Source: Planctomycetota bacterium
GTDB lineage: Bacteria > Planctomycetota > UBA11346
Length of the DNA: 7,098 nucleotides
Assembly (NCBI GenBank): GCA_024641365.1
Contig: JAHEDF010000192.1
Span: forward strand, 1-7,098
Direction: 5' to 3'
Shown: piece after piece, positions 1-6,375 of the stretch
How the letters are laid out: each line of letters opens with the position of its first letter
Position numbering within the stretch: the stretch's first letter is position 1
Made by a program: the position numbers and the translations under genes
The notes under the pieces: generated by a model
Told to the model about the DNA's origin: nothing
Seen by the model: the letters and a program-made list of their open reading frames with translations, nothing else
Database searches by the model: none

Positions 1-46
1 TTGGGCGCTGCCCCAGGCTCTTATAGGTCGCGCCGTTGGCGCTTAG
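1..46. repeat. GC-rich hairpin-forming intergenic segment, possible dispersed repeat
   Basis: This edge segment is clearly more GC-rich than the 200 bases after it. It contains two short inverted repeats: GGGC/GCCC around a 3-base loop near positions 3-13, and a perfect GCGCC-GTT-GGCGC hairpin at 30-42. No T-run follows the second hairpin, so it is not a standard intrinsic terminator. Read in frame 2 it gives WALPQALIGRAVGA followed by TAG at 44-46. From memory, similar spurious peptides (ALPQA...RAFGA) arise from dispersed intergenic repeats in PVC genomes; that is recall, not a search result. It could instead be the last codons of a gene lying to the left. Confidence 0.3.
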
Positions 47-50
47 ATAA

Positions 51-74
51 TGACGACAATTGTCCGTCAATTGT
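51..74. promoter_or_regulatory. Palindrome with an overlapping direct repeat, operator-like
   Basis: TGACGACAA (51-59) faces TTGTCCGTCA (60-69). The arms are perfectly complementary apart from one extra C at 65, and the core GACAATTGTC (55-64) is an uninterrupted 10-base palindrome. CAATTGT also occurs twice, at 57-63 and 68-74, so the two copies are 11 bases apart, about one helical turn. The site ends where the possible -35 hexamer of the downstream gene begins. Position and symmetry suggest a binding site for a dimeric regulator; no regulator gene is present in the window to pair it with. Confidence 0.35.
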
Positions 75-103
75 TGCATTTTACATCGCAATGATGATAT
101 AAG
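74..103 (+). promoter_or_regulatory. Possible sigma70-type promoter for the DUF6797 gene
   Basis: TTGCAT (74-79) and TATAAG (98-103) are separated by 18 bases. The -10 box matches TATAAT at five of six positions; the -35 box is weak beyond TTG. It would give a leader of roughly 130 bases before the ATG at 242. The surroundings are AT-rich, so a chance match is quite possible. Confidence 0.25.
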
Positions 104-241
104 CTCTTTGCCTCATTAGACAAATATGAGATCGTTTCCAGTAATTTGTTGCCCTTGCTACCATAAATCATAAAAAATCACGGTACCAGGAATATCGTGC
201 TCGGTCACAATTTATTACGCTCCTCACCCTGAGATGAAACC

Positions 242-3004
242 ATGTTAAATTACACCCATTTAATTATAATCATCCTCACTGTGGCGTGCACTGGACCGAT
301 GTGCGCGTCTGAGATTAACACCACTGTTTCCGCAGATTTCAAACGGCTGCTCCCATCGCCAAAGCCTGTCGTTCCTACGGCTGCTCCACCGAAACTCCTC
401 ACCGAAACGCCTGGGCCATTTTTCGAACCAGATTTTCCAGTGTTTCAAACGAAGATCGATTTGACTACGAAAAATGGGCCCCTAGCGGAAAATTTCGTGG
501 TGCGCGGACTTTTATTGCCACTTGCTGATAACATGACCGTGGCATTTGATCAGGATTTATTGCGCGTCGCAGGAGTATGGAAAACGCCCGCTGGCAAGAC
601 GCCGGTCACGTTGATGACGATGGCGCAAATATCATATAGCCGTTGGTCTGATAAAGCTGGCGGAAATCATCCTGCACCAACCGGTCCCGTATCTTTTCCA
701 ACGGGATTAAAACCTGGTGCATCCACGACCTTGAATGGATTACAGAGCGATCCGCGTGAAGTAAATGCGACGAAGGATTTTGGACGCGGTCCATTACCAG
801 TTACCCATGGCCAATTTAATGGGGTAGAAATTTGTGGTTCAGTTGCGGTGCTGAATTATCAGCTGGGAAAAACCAAGGTGCGCGAATGGCATGAAGTTCG
901 CACCATTGCCGGACAAGCAATTGTCTTCCGTCATTTCGCCGTCGAACCCGGAAAACAACCATTATATTTTTCAATTAATGCAGGTCCGTGGTCAGCCACT
1001 TCAAGTCGTGTAGCGACCAGTGTCGACTCAGCAGGCAGTGGAAAACTCGCAGTGGTGAGCAGTGCAGATGCATTGTCATTGTCCGTGCACCAGGGCGAAC
1101 TCATCGCGACGCTTGCTCCAGCAAATAAAGAACAATTGGTCTCGCTTGCATTAATTCCAAACGCAGGCGATGAAGCCGCCGTCCTCGCACAAATTAAATC
1201 GACGCCAGCCGCACCGACGCCGGATAAAAAACGTCGTTGGCTACAAAGTGTTACCACCGACACCACCGTTGACCATGTAAAAGCAAATGGCCTCAGCCTC
1301 GACCTCATTGGTATTCCTGAAAATACACCATGGAAACGCCGCGTTCGTCCAGCTGATATTGGATTTCTCTCACCCACCTCGGCTGCGGTGGTGACCTATG
1401 ATGGCGATGTGTGGATTATAAATGGGAAATTACAATCCGCTGCGCCCGGAAAGATCACGTGGCAACGCTTTGCCTCTGGTTTGCATGAGTCGCTTGCGCT
1501 GAGCATCGTCGATGGCGTTATTCAAGTAGCGACGAAAAATGGTATTGTTCGTTTGCATGATCGTGACGGCAATGGTGAAGCGGACTGGTATGAAAACTTT
1601 TGCGATTTAATGCGACAGAGCCAATCAACACGCGCATTTCCACTCGACATGGCAATGGGGCCGGATGGCTCGACTTATGTCACTGAAGGAGGAATTGCGA
1701 ATGGTGTCAGCGGCCCCTCTGCGACGGGAAAAGGCAGCACCACGCTCGGCGTTGTCACTCGCATCGCGCCGGACGGAAAATCTATTGAAACCATTGCGAC
1801 CGGCATGCGCGAAGGTTATGTCGCGGTACATCCCAAAACCGGATTTATGACAGGCACTGATCAACAGGGACAATTCGTGCCTTCATCCCCAGTTTATGCT
1901 ATTCGCCCGGGTGATAATTTTGGTTTTGGCGAAGAAAAACCGGCAAAATTAACTCCGCCATTACTTTGGATTCCGCATACCGAAGATAATTCCTGTGCTT
2001 CGCAAATATGGCTCAGCGGAAAATCATTTGGGCCTCTGGATGATAAATTGCTGCATCTGTCTTATGGTAATGGCTCCCTCTTATTAATCAGTCCTGATTT
2101 AGACACGCCCATTCCGCAGGGCGCGGTAATTCCACTCGGTCTCGACACCGGCTTGCCGCTCCTCCACGCACATTCGCAATTGGATGGCGGTGCTATATGG
2201 GTGGCCGGTTTCCAAGTATACGACTCACGAACACCAACACTCCAAGGTCTTGGCCGTTTGCGATTAAGCGGGGAACCAATCACCAAACCAATTTCGGCAC
2301 AATCGTGCGCTGGCGGCGTTATTATTAATTTTGCCGCGCCGCTGAAAGCTGATTCGGTACGCGCAGAACTTGTCGCCGCACAATCATGGAATTATATTCG
2401 CTCAAAAAAATATGGCAGTGGTCGTTATCGCAATGACGGCAGCGCAGGCATGGATATTATCGGTGTTTCGCAAGCTGTATTATCCAAAGATGGTCGATCC
2501 GTATTTATTCATCTCCCAGATGTGAAAAAACCAGTGATGCAATTAGAAGTGCGCTATTCGTTTGAATTTGCAGACGGCACTCCCGCTGATGGCGTCACCT
2601 TTTATACCATTCATCAGCCACATAAACTCAATCTCACCAATGCCGGATTTCCAGACATCGATTTATCCCGGACATCCGTCGTCGCAGCGAAAAAAACCGA
2701 TGAACCACCAACCGTCGAAATGGGGAAAACGTTAAGCCTCACCATGAGCTGCATCGCCTGCCATTCCATTGACGGCAGCAAAGAAGGCCGCACCGGCCCA
2801 ACATGGAAAGGTATGTTCGGCTCCAAGCGAGAATTTACTGATGGCTCAAGCGCATCAGCCAACGAAAAATACATCCGTGAATCCATCATCGACCCACAAC
2901 GCAAAATCGTAAAAGGATACGCCCCAGGAATGGCAAGTTATCACGGTGTACTTACCGATGCACAAATTGAGGCGCTGATTTTGTATATACGCAGTTTGAA
3001 ATGA
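242..3004 (+). CDS. Exported DUF6797 protein with propeller-like region and C-terminal cytochrome c domain
   Basis: A 920-residue envelope protein predicted to bind one covalent haem; its substrate is unknown. Residues 1-22 form a signal peptide with a long hydrophobic core (LIIIILTVA) and a likely cut after MCA (20-22). Residues about 65-325 match DUF6797, with the recognisable LLRVAGVW, DPRE, FGRGPLP and REWHEV stretches. Residues about 340-700 look like a beta-propeller of the sugar dehydrogenase/haem-binding type found in PVC proteins (DGDVWIING, DRDGNGEADWYENF, GPDGSTYVTEGG). About 705-800 is a beta-rich linker ending in RYSFEFADG...TIHQPH. About 825-920 is a class I cytochrome c domain: CIACH (Cys837, Cys840, His841) and a probable distal ligand Met897 in YAPGMASYHG. 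The start is the first ATG after an in-frame TGA at 230-232; only a weak GAG at 231-233 serves as ribosome binding site. Length and domain order are as expected for this family. No gene precedes it in the window, and a 623-base gap follows. Family placement is secure; function is not. Confidence 0.92.
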   Translation: MLNYTHLIIIILTVACTGPMCASEINTTVSADFKRLLPSPKPVVPTAAPPKLLTETPGPFFEPDFPVFQTKIDLTTKNGPLAENFVVRGLLLPLADNMTVAFDQDLLRVAGVWKTPAGKTPVTLMTMAQISYSRWSDKAGGNHPAPTGPVSFPTGLKPGASTTLNGLQSDPREVNATKDFGRGPLPVTHGQFNGVEICGSVAVLNYQLGKTKVREWHEVRTIAGQAIVFRHFAVEPGKQPLYFSINAGPWSATSSRVATSVDSAGSGKLAVVSSADALSLSVHQGELIATLAPANKEQLVSLALIPNAGDEAAVLAQIKSTPAAPTPDKKRRWLQSVTTDTTVDHVKANGLSLDLIGIPENTPWKRRVRPADIGFLSPTSAAVVTYDGDVWIINGKLQSAAPGKITWQRFASGLHESLALSIVDGVIQVATKNGIVRLHDRDGNGEADWYENFCDLMRQSQSTRAFPLDMAMGPDGSTYVTEGGIANGVSGPSATGKGSTTLGVVTRIAPDGKSIETIATGMREGYVAVHPKTGFMTGTDQQGQFVPSSPVYAIRPGDNFGFGEEKPAKLTPPLLWIPHTEDNSCASQIWLSGKSFGPLDDKLLHLSYGNGSLLLISPDLDTPIPQGAVIPLGLDTGLPLLHAHSQLDGGAIWVAGFQVYDSRTPTLQGLGRLRLSGEPITKPISAQSCAGGVIINFAAPLKADSVRAELVAAQSWNYIRSKKYGSGRYRNDGSAGMDIIGVSQAVLSKDGRSVFIHLPDVKKPVMQLEVRYSFEFADGTPADGVTFYTIHQPHKLNLTNAGFPDIDLSRTSVVAAKKTDEPPTVEMGKTLSLTMSCIACHSIDGSKEGRTGPTWKGMFGSKREFTDGSSASANEKYIRESIIDPQRKIVKGYAPGMASYHGVLTDAQIEALILYIRSLK

Positions 3005-3014
3005 TGCGGAATAA

Positions 3015-3380
3015 TTGGGACGCATTTACATAGATGAACTGACCCGTTCGGTTATTGCGGTCATTGGACAGTCATATGTAATTATATTTACATGGAGAAC
3101 CGGAGGGAAGATAATAAGTGTTTTTATTGGTTAAATAATTAATGGTCGCGATGGCAACGAGCCACGACGCGCAAGCAGAAAAATAACGTCTGATGATGAA
3201 TTACCATTAGTCATCACCGAAGATGAACCCGGCAAGGCTCCGACTCTCTCTTCTCCGGTCCTACATGTGAATAAATCCAAAAAGGTACGGCACAGGCACC
3301 TGCAACCCTTTTCACCGCAAACAGTTGTCCCCCTACCTGAGAACGAAAGCGAGCATCCGAGAAACGGTTTGATGCTCTAA
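3015..3380 (+). pseudogene. Decayed reading frame resembling a BrnT/BrnA toxin-antitoxin remnant
   Basis: One frame stays open from just after a TAA at 3012-3014 to a TAA at 3378-3380, about 121 codons, interrupted only by a TAA at 3132-3134, and it has no convincing start codon or ribosome binding site. Before the internal stop it encodes YVIIFTWRTGGKIIS (3075-3119), which resembles the C-terminal strands of BrnT toxins (VVFTWRDG..RIIS). After it come RRASRK (3165-3182), like the RxASRKER tail of BrnT, and SDDELPLVITEDE (from 3189), like the start of BrnA-type antitoxins. The catalytic N-terminal half of BrnT is absent and the usual helix end of BrnA is not recognisable. The rest (about 3225-3380) is not recognised. 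The resemblance is from memory and short, so it could be chance; the frame may also be two unrelated fragments. Confidence 0.3.
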
Positions 3381-3434
3381 ATCCCAGCAGGGACAAGCCT
3401 TTAAAACTAGTCCGTTAAATCGCTCCTGGCTCGG

Positions 3435-3494
3435 CAGCTAATAGGTACGCACCGCTGTAGGTCATCCGTTGGGTTCACTGACGTGGCCGACAAC
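3435..3494 (+). ncRNA. Possible structured leader RNA upstream of the Ash-like ORF
   Basis: Two adjacent stem-loops can be drawn: CAGC (3435-3438) with GCTG (3454-3457), and GTTG plus GG (3468-3473) with CC and CAAC (3487-3494) across a GA bulge. They lie just upstream of the Ash-like ORF. In phages P1 and P4 this is where a small antisense RNA (C4, CI RNA) is made. The stems are short and no promoter is evident, so this is a pointer rather than a call. The possible antisense relation to the ORF was not demonstrated. Confidence 0.15.
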
Positions 3495-3520
3495 AGTCCT
3501 CCTTCCGGGACATCACCAGC

Positions 3521-3631
3521 ATGAAAACACTCTTTTCGGCATGCGGGCCGCCACCCTTACTGCATCACTCCTACTTTTCTGCCATGTGGGAGGCTTTTTT
3601 GAACGATGTGCAGCGTGAGGGTTTACCATGA
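3521..3631 (+). CDS. 36-codon leader ORF resembling Ash/Icd-type phage immunity peptides, overlapping the next gene by ATGA
   Basis: The ORF starts at ATG 3521 (frame open from 3482) and ends at TGA 3629-3631, so its stop overlaps the ATG at 3628 of the next gene in the classic ATGA arrangement. Its second half, LLHHSYFSAMWEAF, strongly recalls the conserved C-terminal motif of the Ash family (P4-type prophages) and the related Icd-like ORFs; this is recognition from memory. In P1, the short icd ORF overlaps and is translationally coupled to ant, and the C4 antisense RNA blocks both. The same geometry is seen here, but the coupled gene is a membrane cytochrome. The ORF's own ribosome binding site is poor (GGGA at 3507-3510). 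It ends in LNDVQREGLP, which encodes the GAGG ribosome binding site of the downstream gene. It may be a translated coupling peptide, or merely a leftover of a mobile element. Confidence 0.4.
   Translation: MKTLFSACGPPPLLHHSYFSAMWEAFLNDVQREGLP
3547..3600 (+). terminator. Weak terminator-like hairpin with T-run inside the leader ORF
   Basis: GCC and CCAC (3547-3554) can pair with GTGG and GGC (3586-3594) across a small internal loop, followed directly by six T (3595-3600). The apical loop is about 31 bases and the stem only seven pairs, so it is weaker than a normal intrinsic terminator. Its position, inside the leader ORF and 28 bases before the next gene, would suit an attenuator: ribosomes translating the leader would cover the stem. 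This is inference from geometry. Confidence 0.18.
3617..3621 (+). promoter_or_regulatory. Ribosome binding site fixing the start at 3628
   Basis: GAGGG stands 6 bases before the ATG at 3628. It is the best Shine-Dalgarno match upstream of any plausible start of this gene and lies inside the final codons of the leader ORF, so ribosomes finishing that ORF would be well placed to reinitiate. The same frame has a TGA at 3616-3618, which excludes a longer N-terminus. Confidence 0.7.
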
Positions 3632-6372
3632 AACTAATCAAAACAGAGAACGGCGTCGTTTTACAGTTCGCCTGTAACAGTTGTGGACAGGCAATGGAAT
3701 TGAAAGTCGAATCGCGTTTGTTTGAGTGCTCTGGCTGCGCTCAAGTTTATCAATTAAAAAAAGAGGCTGGGAAAGTTTCTCTGAAAGCAATTAAGCGACA
3801 TGATTCTTCTCCACATGAACACAGTAAAAAATTATCTGATCGCATTAATCGTAGTTCACAGCAACATGCTTCGAGTGATGGGACTGGCAGCAAAAATAAG
3901 CGCCCACCTACAAAACAATACCGCAGAAAATCTGCACACACCGGTACAGTAATTACCTCCGCCATTATATTATCGATACTTTGTGCGGCAGGTATGTGGT
4001 GGAATGAATTGGGGTCGCAAGATACACATCCTCGTAGCGCCTCTGCTGGATCAGTCGATAATAATGTAACAAACGCCACATCAGAACATTCAAATCAAGA
4101 CACACATCCGATTTTAGCCTCTGTAAATTCAGACCAAGATATACAACCATCTAGTACTTCTGTAAATGCAAGCACAGAAACTGTTCACATTGTTTTTACG
4201 CAAGTTAAAAATATTTTTGAAGAAAATTGCGTGAGTTGCCATGGTGCTAAGCAGCAAAAAGGTAAGTTTCGCATGGATACGTTAGCTGCCGTTTTAAAAG
4301 GTGGCAGTTCTGGAAAACCAGCGCTCATAAAAGGCAATGCTGAAAAGAGTCTGCTCTACAAACTGATCACGTTGCATGCCAATGATGACGATCGCATGCC
4401 AAGCGATGGTGATCCTTTAACTAAAGAACAACAAGCCCTGGTAAAGAACTGGATAGAAGCTGGCGCACCATGGGAAGGAACGCTGGTATCACGAGAAAAG
4501 GCCAAAAAAGTTTTTGTCGCACAGGTGGAATCACCATTTTCGAAAATGAAGAATGTTGATTTATCGCAAGACAAAAATCAAGACATCGCTAGTCGACATA
4601 TTGATGCCTTAATTGATAGCGATCTCAAAGCCAAGGGTCAGCAACCGGGATCTCTTATTTCAGATGAAAGTTTTCTCAGAAGAGCATATCTGGATATTGC
4701 CGGCAGAATTCCAACGCTCGAAGAATATGACCGTTTCTTTGCTTCAAGAAGCTCAGATAGACAGGCATTAATCAACGAACTCATGGAGTCACCCGGTTAT
4801 GTAAGCAGCAGTCACAATTATTGGCTCGATGCCCTGCGGGTTAAAGAAAGCGTCGCTAAAAATACCTTTTCTACTTATGATAATTGGATCTTGCAGTCGA
4901 TTAAGAAAAACATGCCCTTTGACCAATTTGCCTATGAATTAGTCGCGGTTGAAGGGCGATTTTGCGATCCTGATCACGCCTCAGCCGGTTATTATTTACG
5001 AGATGACCAAGTTGGTTTCATGCCGGAAGATAGCCTGAGTAATACCATGCAGCTTTTTCTGGCAACGGATATGGTCTGTGCGCAGTGCCACAATCATCCC
5101 TACAAGCAGTGGACACAAAAAGATTTCTATCAATTGTTAGCCTTTACCGATGGCACGCTGGTCAAAGGCACTGCTGTAAATGCACGCGAAGCGAATGCTG
5201 CGATAAAGATACTGCAACCCAAATCCACTCCGCAAAAAAATCATTATAAGGGCTACTACAAAGCCATCCATGTCGGTGTTTATAAAGGCGGCACTGGAAC
5301 GATAAAACTCCCTTCAGACTACAAATATGATGACGGTAAACCAAATGAATTGGTGAAGGCTCAGGTGCCCTTTGGTGAACCGGTGAAAATTGACTACAGC
5401 AAGCCAGCTACTCAGAATAAGTACGACTTTGTCGATATTGTCAAAAAGGATGATCGTGAAGACGTCAGAGCACGTATGCATTTTGCCAAATGGATAACCT
5501 CGCCTAACAATCCGATGTTCACCAAAACAATTGTTAACAGACTATGGGGACGCGTGTTCGGCTCACCATTGGTTGGTAAAAATTTGGATATGGCAGAAAG
5601 TGACCTGGGTGATAATCCAAATTTAACACTGTTTCTTGTCGATCTTATGAAATTGGCGAAATACGATCAAAAAGTTTTTATGAAAATTTTATATAAAACC
5701 AAAAGCTATCAACGCACGGCATTAGAAAGCGTTCCTGATACGTATTATCATCCAGCGCCCGTCGTCAAACGATTGACCGCAGAACAAATATGGGATTCGC
5801 TCTTAGCTATCCGCCAAAAAGATCCTGATCGTGGCATTATGACTGGAACACTGACTGAGCGAAATGTGCTTTTTTATGAAATGGAAAAAAAGAATACTAA
5901 TGAACGAGTTGAATTTATAAAAAATGAAAAAACCACCACCAAAGAGGCCTACAAACGTTATGATATGCTGGAGCGCGTGTCGCTCTCATCGGAAGAACAC
6001 CGAGCCTCAATCATGAAGCATGGCAGGGATTCATTTCTCAATGTCTATGGTATTTCAAGTCGCGGACTCATCGATGGTGCCATCCAGGAAGCCACGATTC
6101 CGCAAGCATTGCATTTGATGAATGACAGCACCTACATGGGCACACAGATACATAAAAGACAGACCTCATATCTTTATGACAGACTCAAAGAAAATACCAA
6201 TGCGTCTGCAGATGTAAAAATCACCACTATTTACAATGCCATATTGACGAGAAATCCGACTGAATCAGAAAAACGTTTGGCAACTTCGCAACTAATGAAC
6301 GGCAAAAACTTTGATCAGGAAACACTGGTCTGGGCTTTGACAAACTCACACGAATTTAAAATCAAAAGGTAA
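3628..6372 (+). CDS. Membrane-anchored zinc ribbon-PSCyt1-DUF1549-DUF1553 protein
   Basis: A 914-residue predicted single-span membrane protein. Residues 16-37 carry a zinc ribbon (Cys16-x2-Cys19, Cys34-x2-Cys37). A polar basic stretch ending in YRRKS leads into one membrane helix at about 107-125; the positive-inside rule puts the zinc ribbon in the cytoplasm and everything else outside. Residues 131-182 are a low-complexity linker with 13-residue repeats. About 194-275 is a PSCyt1 (planctomycete cytochrome c) domain: CVSCH (Cys201, Cys204, His205) and RMPSDGDPLT with the probable Met ligand, ending in WIEAGAPW. About 322-512 is DUF1549, including the family's CAQCHNHPYKQW (Cys484, Cys487, His488), a second possible haem c site. 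About 613-900 is DUF1553 (MHFAKWITSPNNPMFTKTIVNRLWG; QALHLMND; ILTRNPTESE). Its start is set by GAGGG at 3617-3621. It runs 3 bases ahead of the DUF1501 gene, with which this family is regularly paired. Most relatives have a signal peptide; the zinc ribbon plus anchor replaces it here. Enzymatic role unknown. Confidence 0.95.
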   Translation: MKLIKTENGVVLQFACNSCGQAMELKVESRLFECSGCAQVYQLKKEAGKVSLKAIKRHDSSPHEHSKKLSDRINRSSQQHASSDGTGSKNKRPPTKQYRRKSAHTGTVITSAIILSILCAAGMWWNELGSQDTHPRSASAGSVDNNVTNATSEHSNQDTHPILASVNSDQDIQPSSTSVNASTETVHIVFTQVKNIFEENCVSCHGAKQQKGKFRMDTLAAVLKGGSSGKPALIKGNAEKSLLYKLITLHANDDDRMPSDGDPLTKEQQALVKNWIEAGAPWEGTLVSREKAKKVFVAQVESPFSKMKNVDLSQDKNQDIASRHIDALIDSDLKAKGQQPGSLISDESFLRRAYLDIAGRIPTLEEYDRFFASRSSDRQALINELMESPGYVSSSHNYWLDALRVKESVAKNTFSTYDNWILQSIKKNMPFDQFAYELVAVEGRFCDPDHASAGYYLRDDQVGFMPEDSLSNTMQLFLATDMVCAQCHNHPYKQWTQKDFYQLLAFTDGTLVKGTAVNAREANAAIKILQPKSTPQKNHYKGYYKAIHVGVYKGGTGTIKLPSDYKYDDGKPNELVKAQVPFGEPVKIDYSKPATQNKYDFVDIVKKDDREDVRARMHFAKWITSPNNPMFTKTIVNRLWGRVFGSPLVGKNLDMAESDLGDNPNLTLFLVDLMKLAKYDQKVFMKILYKTKSYQRTALESVPDTYYHPAPVVKRLTAEQIWDSLLAIRQKDPDRGIMTGTLTERNVLFYEMEKKNTNERVEFIKNEKTTTKEAYKRYDMLERVSLSSEEHRASIMKHGRDSFLNVYGISSRGLIDGAIQEATIPQALHLMNDSTYMGTQIHKRQTSYLYDRLKENTNASADVKITTIYNAILTRNPTESEKRLATSQLMNGKNFDQETLVWALTNSHEFKIKR
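4018..4173 (+). repeat. Degenerate 39-base (13-residue) repeats encoding the periplasmic linker
   Basis: Three related 39-base units start at 4018, 4096 and 4135 and encode QDTHPRSASAGS, QDTHPILASVNS and QDIQPSSTSVNA. The first and second starts are 78 bases apart, exactly two units, so a fourth, heavily diverged unit probably fills 4057-4095. The repeats lie between the membrane helix and the PSCyt1 domain and make a Ser/Asn/Thr-rich flexible tether. The pattern is typical of tandem duplication with later drift. Confidence 0.6.
6364..6369 (+). promoter_or_regulatory. Ribosome binding site of the DUF1501 gene, inside the previous coding region
   Basis: AAAAGG in the last two sense codons of the upstream gene stands 6 bases before the ATG at 6376. 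With only 3 bases between stop and start, this supports co-transcription and translational coupling. Confidence 0.55.
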
Positions 6373-6375
6373 ATC

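Noticed and set aside
234..248. A four-codon ORF (ATG AAA CCA TGT TAA) overlapping the start of the DUF6797 gene
   Set aside because: Too short to support as a leader peptide, with no good ribosome binding site of its own.
931..1377. A 148-codon minus-strand ORF inside the DUF6797 gene, and other antisense ORFs in the three genes
   Set aside because: These lie opposite strongly conserved coding sequence, have no recognisable domains, and are shadows of the real frames.
3004..3027. ATGCG/CGCAT hairpin straight after the DUF6797 stop, considered as a terminator
   Set aside because: Five base pairs, a 12-base loop and only TTT afterwards are too weak to call. A TGACC/GGTCA pair at 3040-3063 also lacks a T-run.
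3024..3093. ATTTACAT direct repeat (3024-3031 and 3086-3093) and ATGTAA/TTACAT inverted repeat (3076-3093)
   Set aside because: Eight- and six-base matches in AT-rich DNA are expected by chance, and they do not bracket a recognisable insertion.
3214..3396. A 60-codon minus-strand ORF in the gap
   Set aside because: It needs a TTG start, has AAAGG only one base from that start, and lies over the decayed + strand frame. Its peptide felt vaguely familiar as a repeat-derived sequence, but nothing supports translation.
5884..5900. A AAA AAG slippery heptamer in the correct phase of the DUF1549/DUF1553 gene
   Set aside because: A -1 shift would stop within three codons (TAA), truncating the DUF1553 domain. 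No clear stimulatory stem was seen, and A-rich codon runs are common in this gene, so chance is the better explanation.
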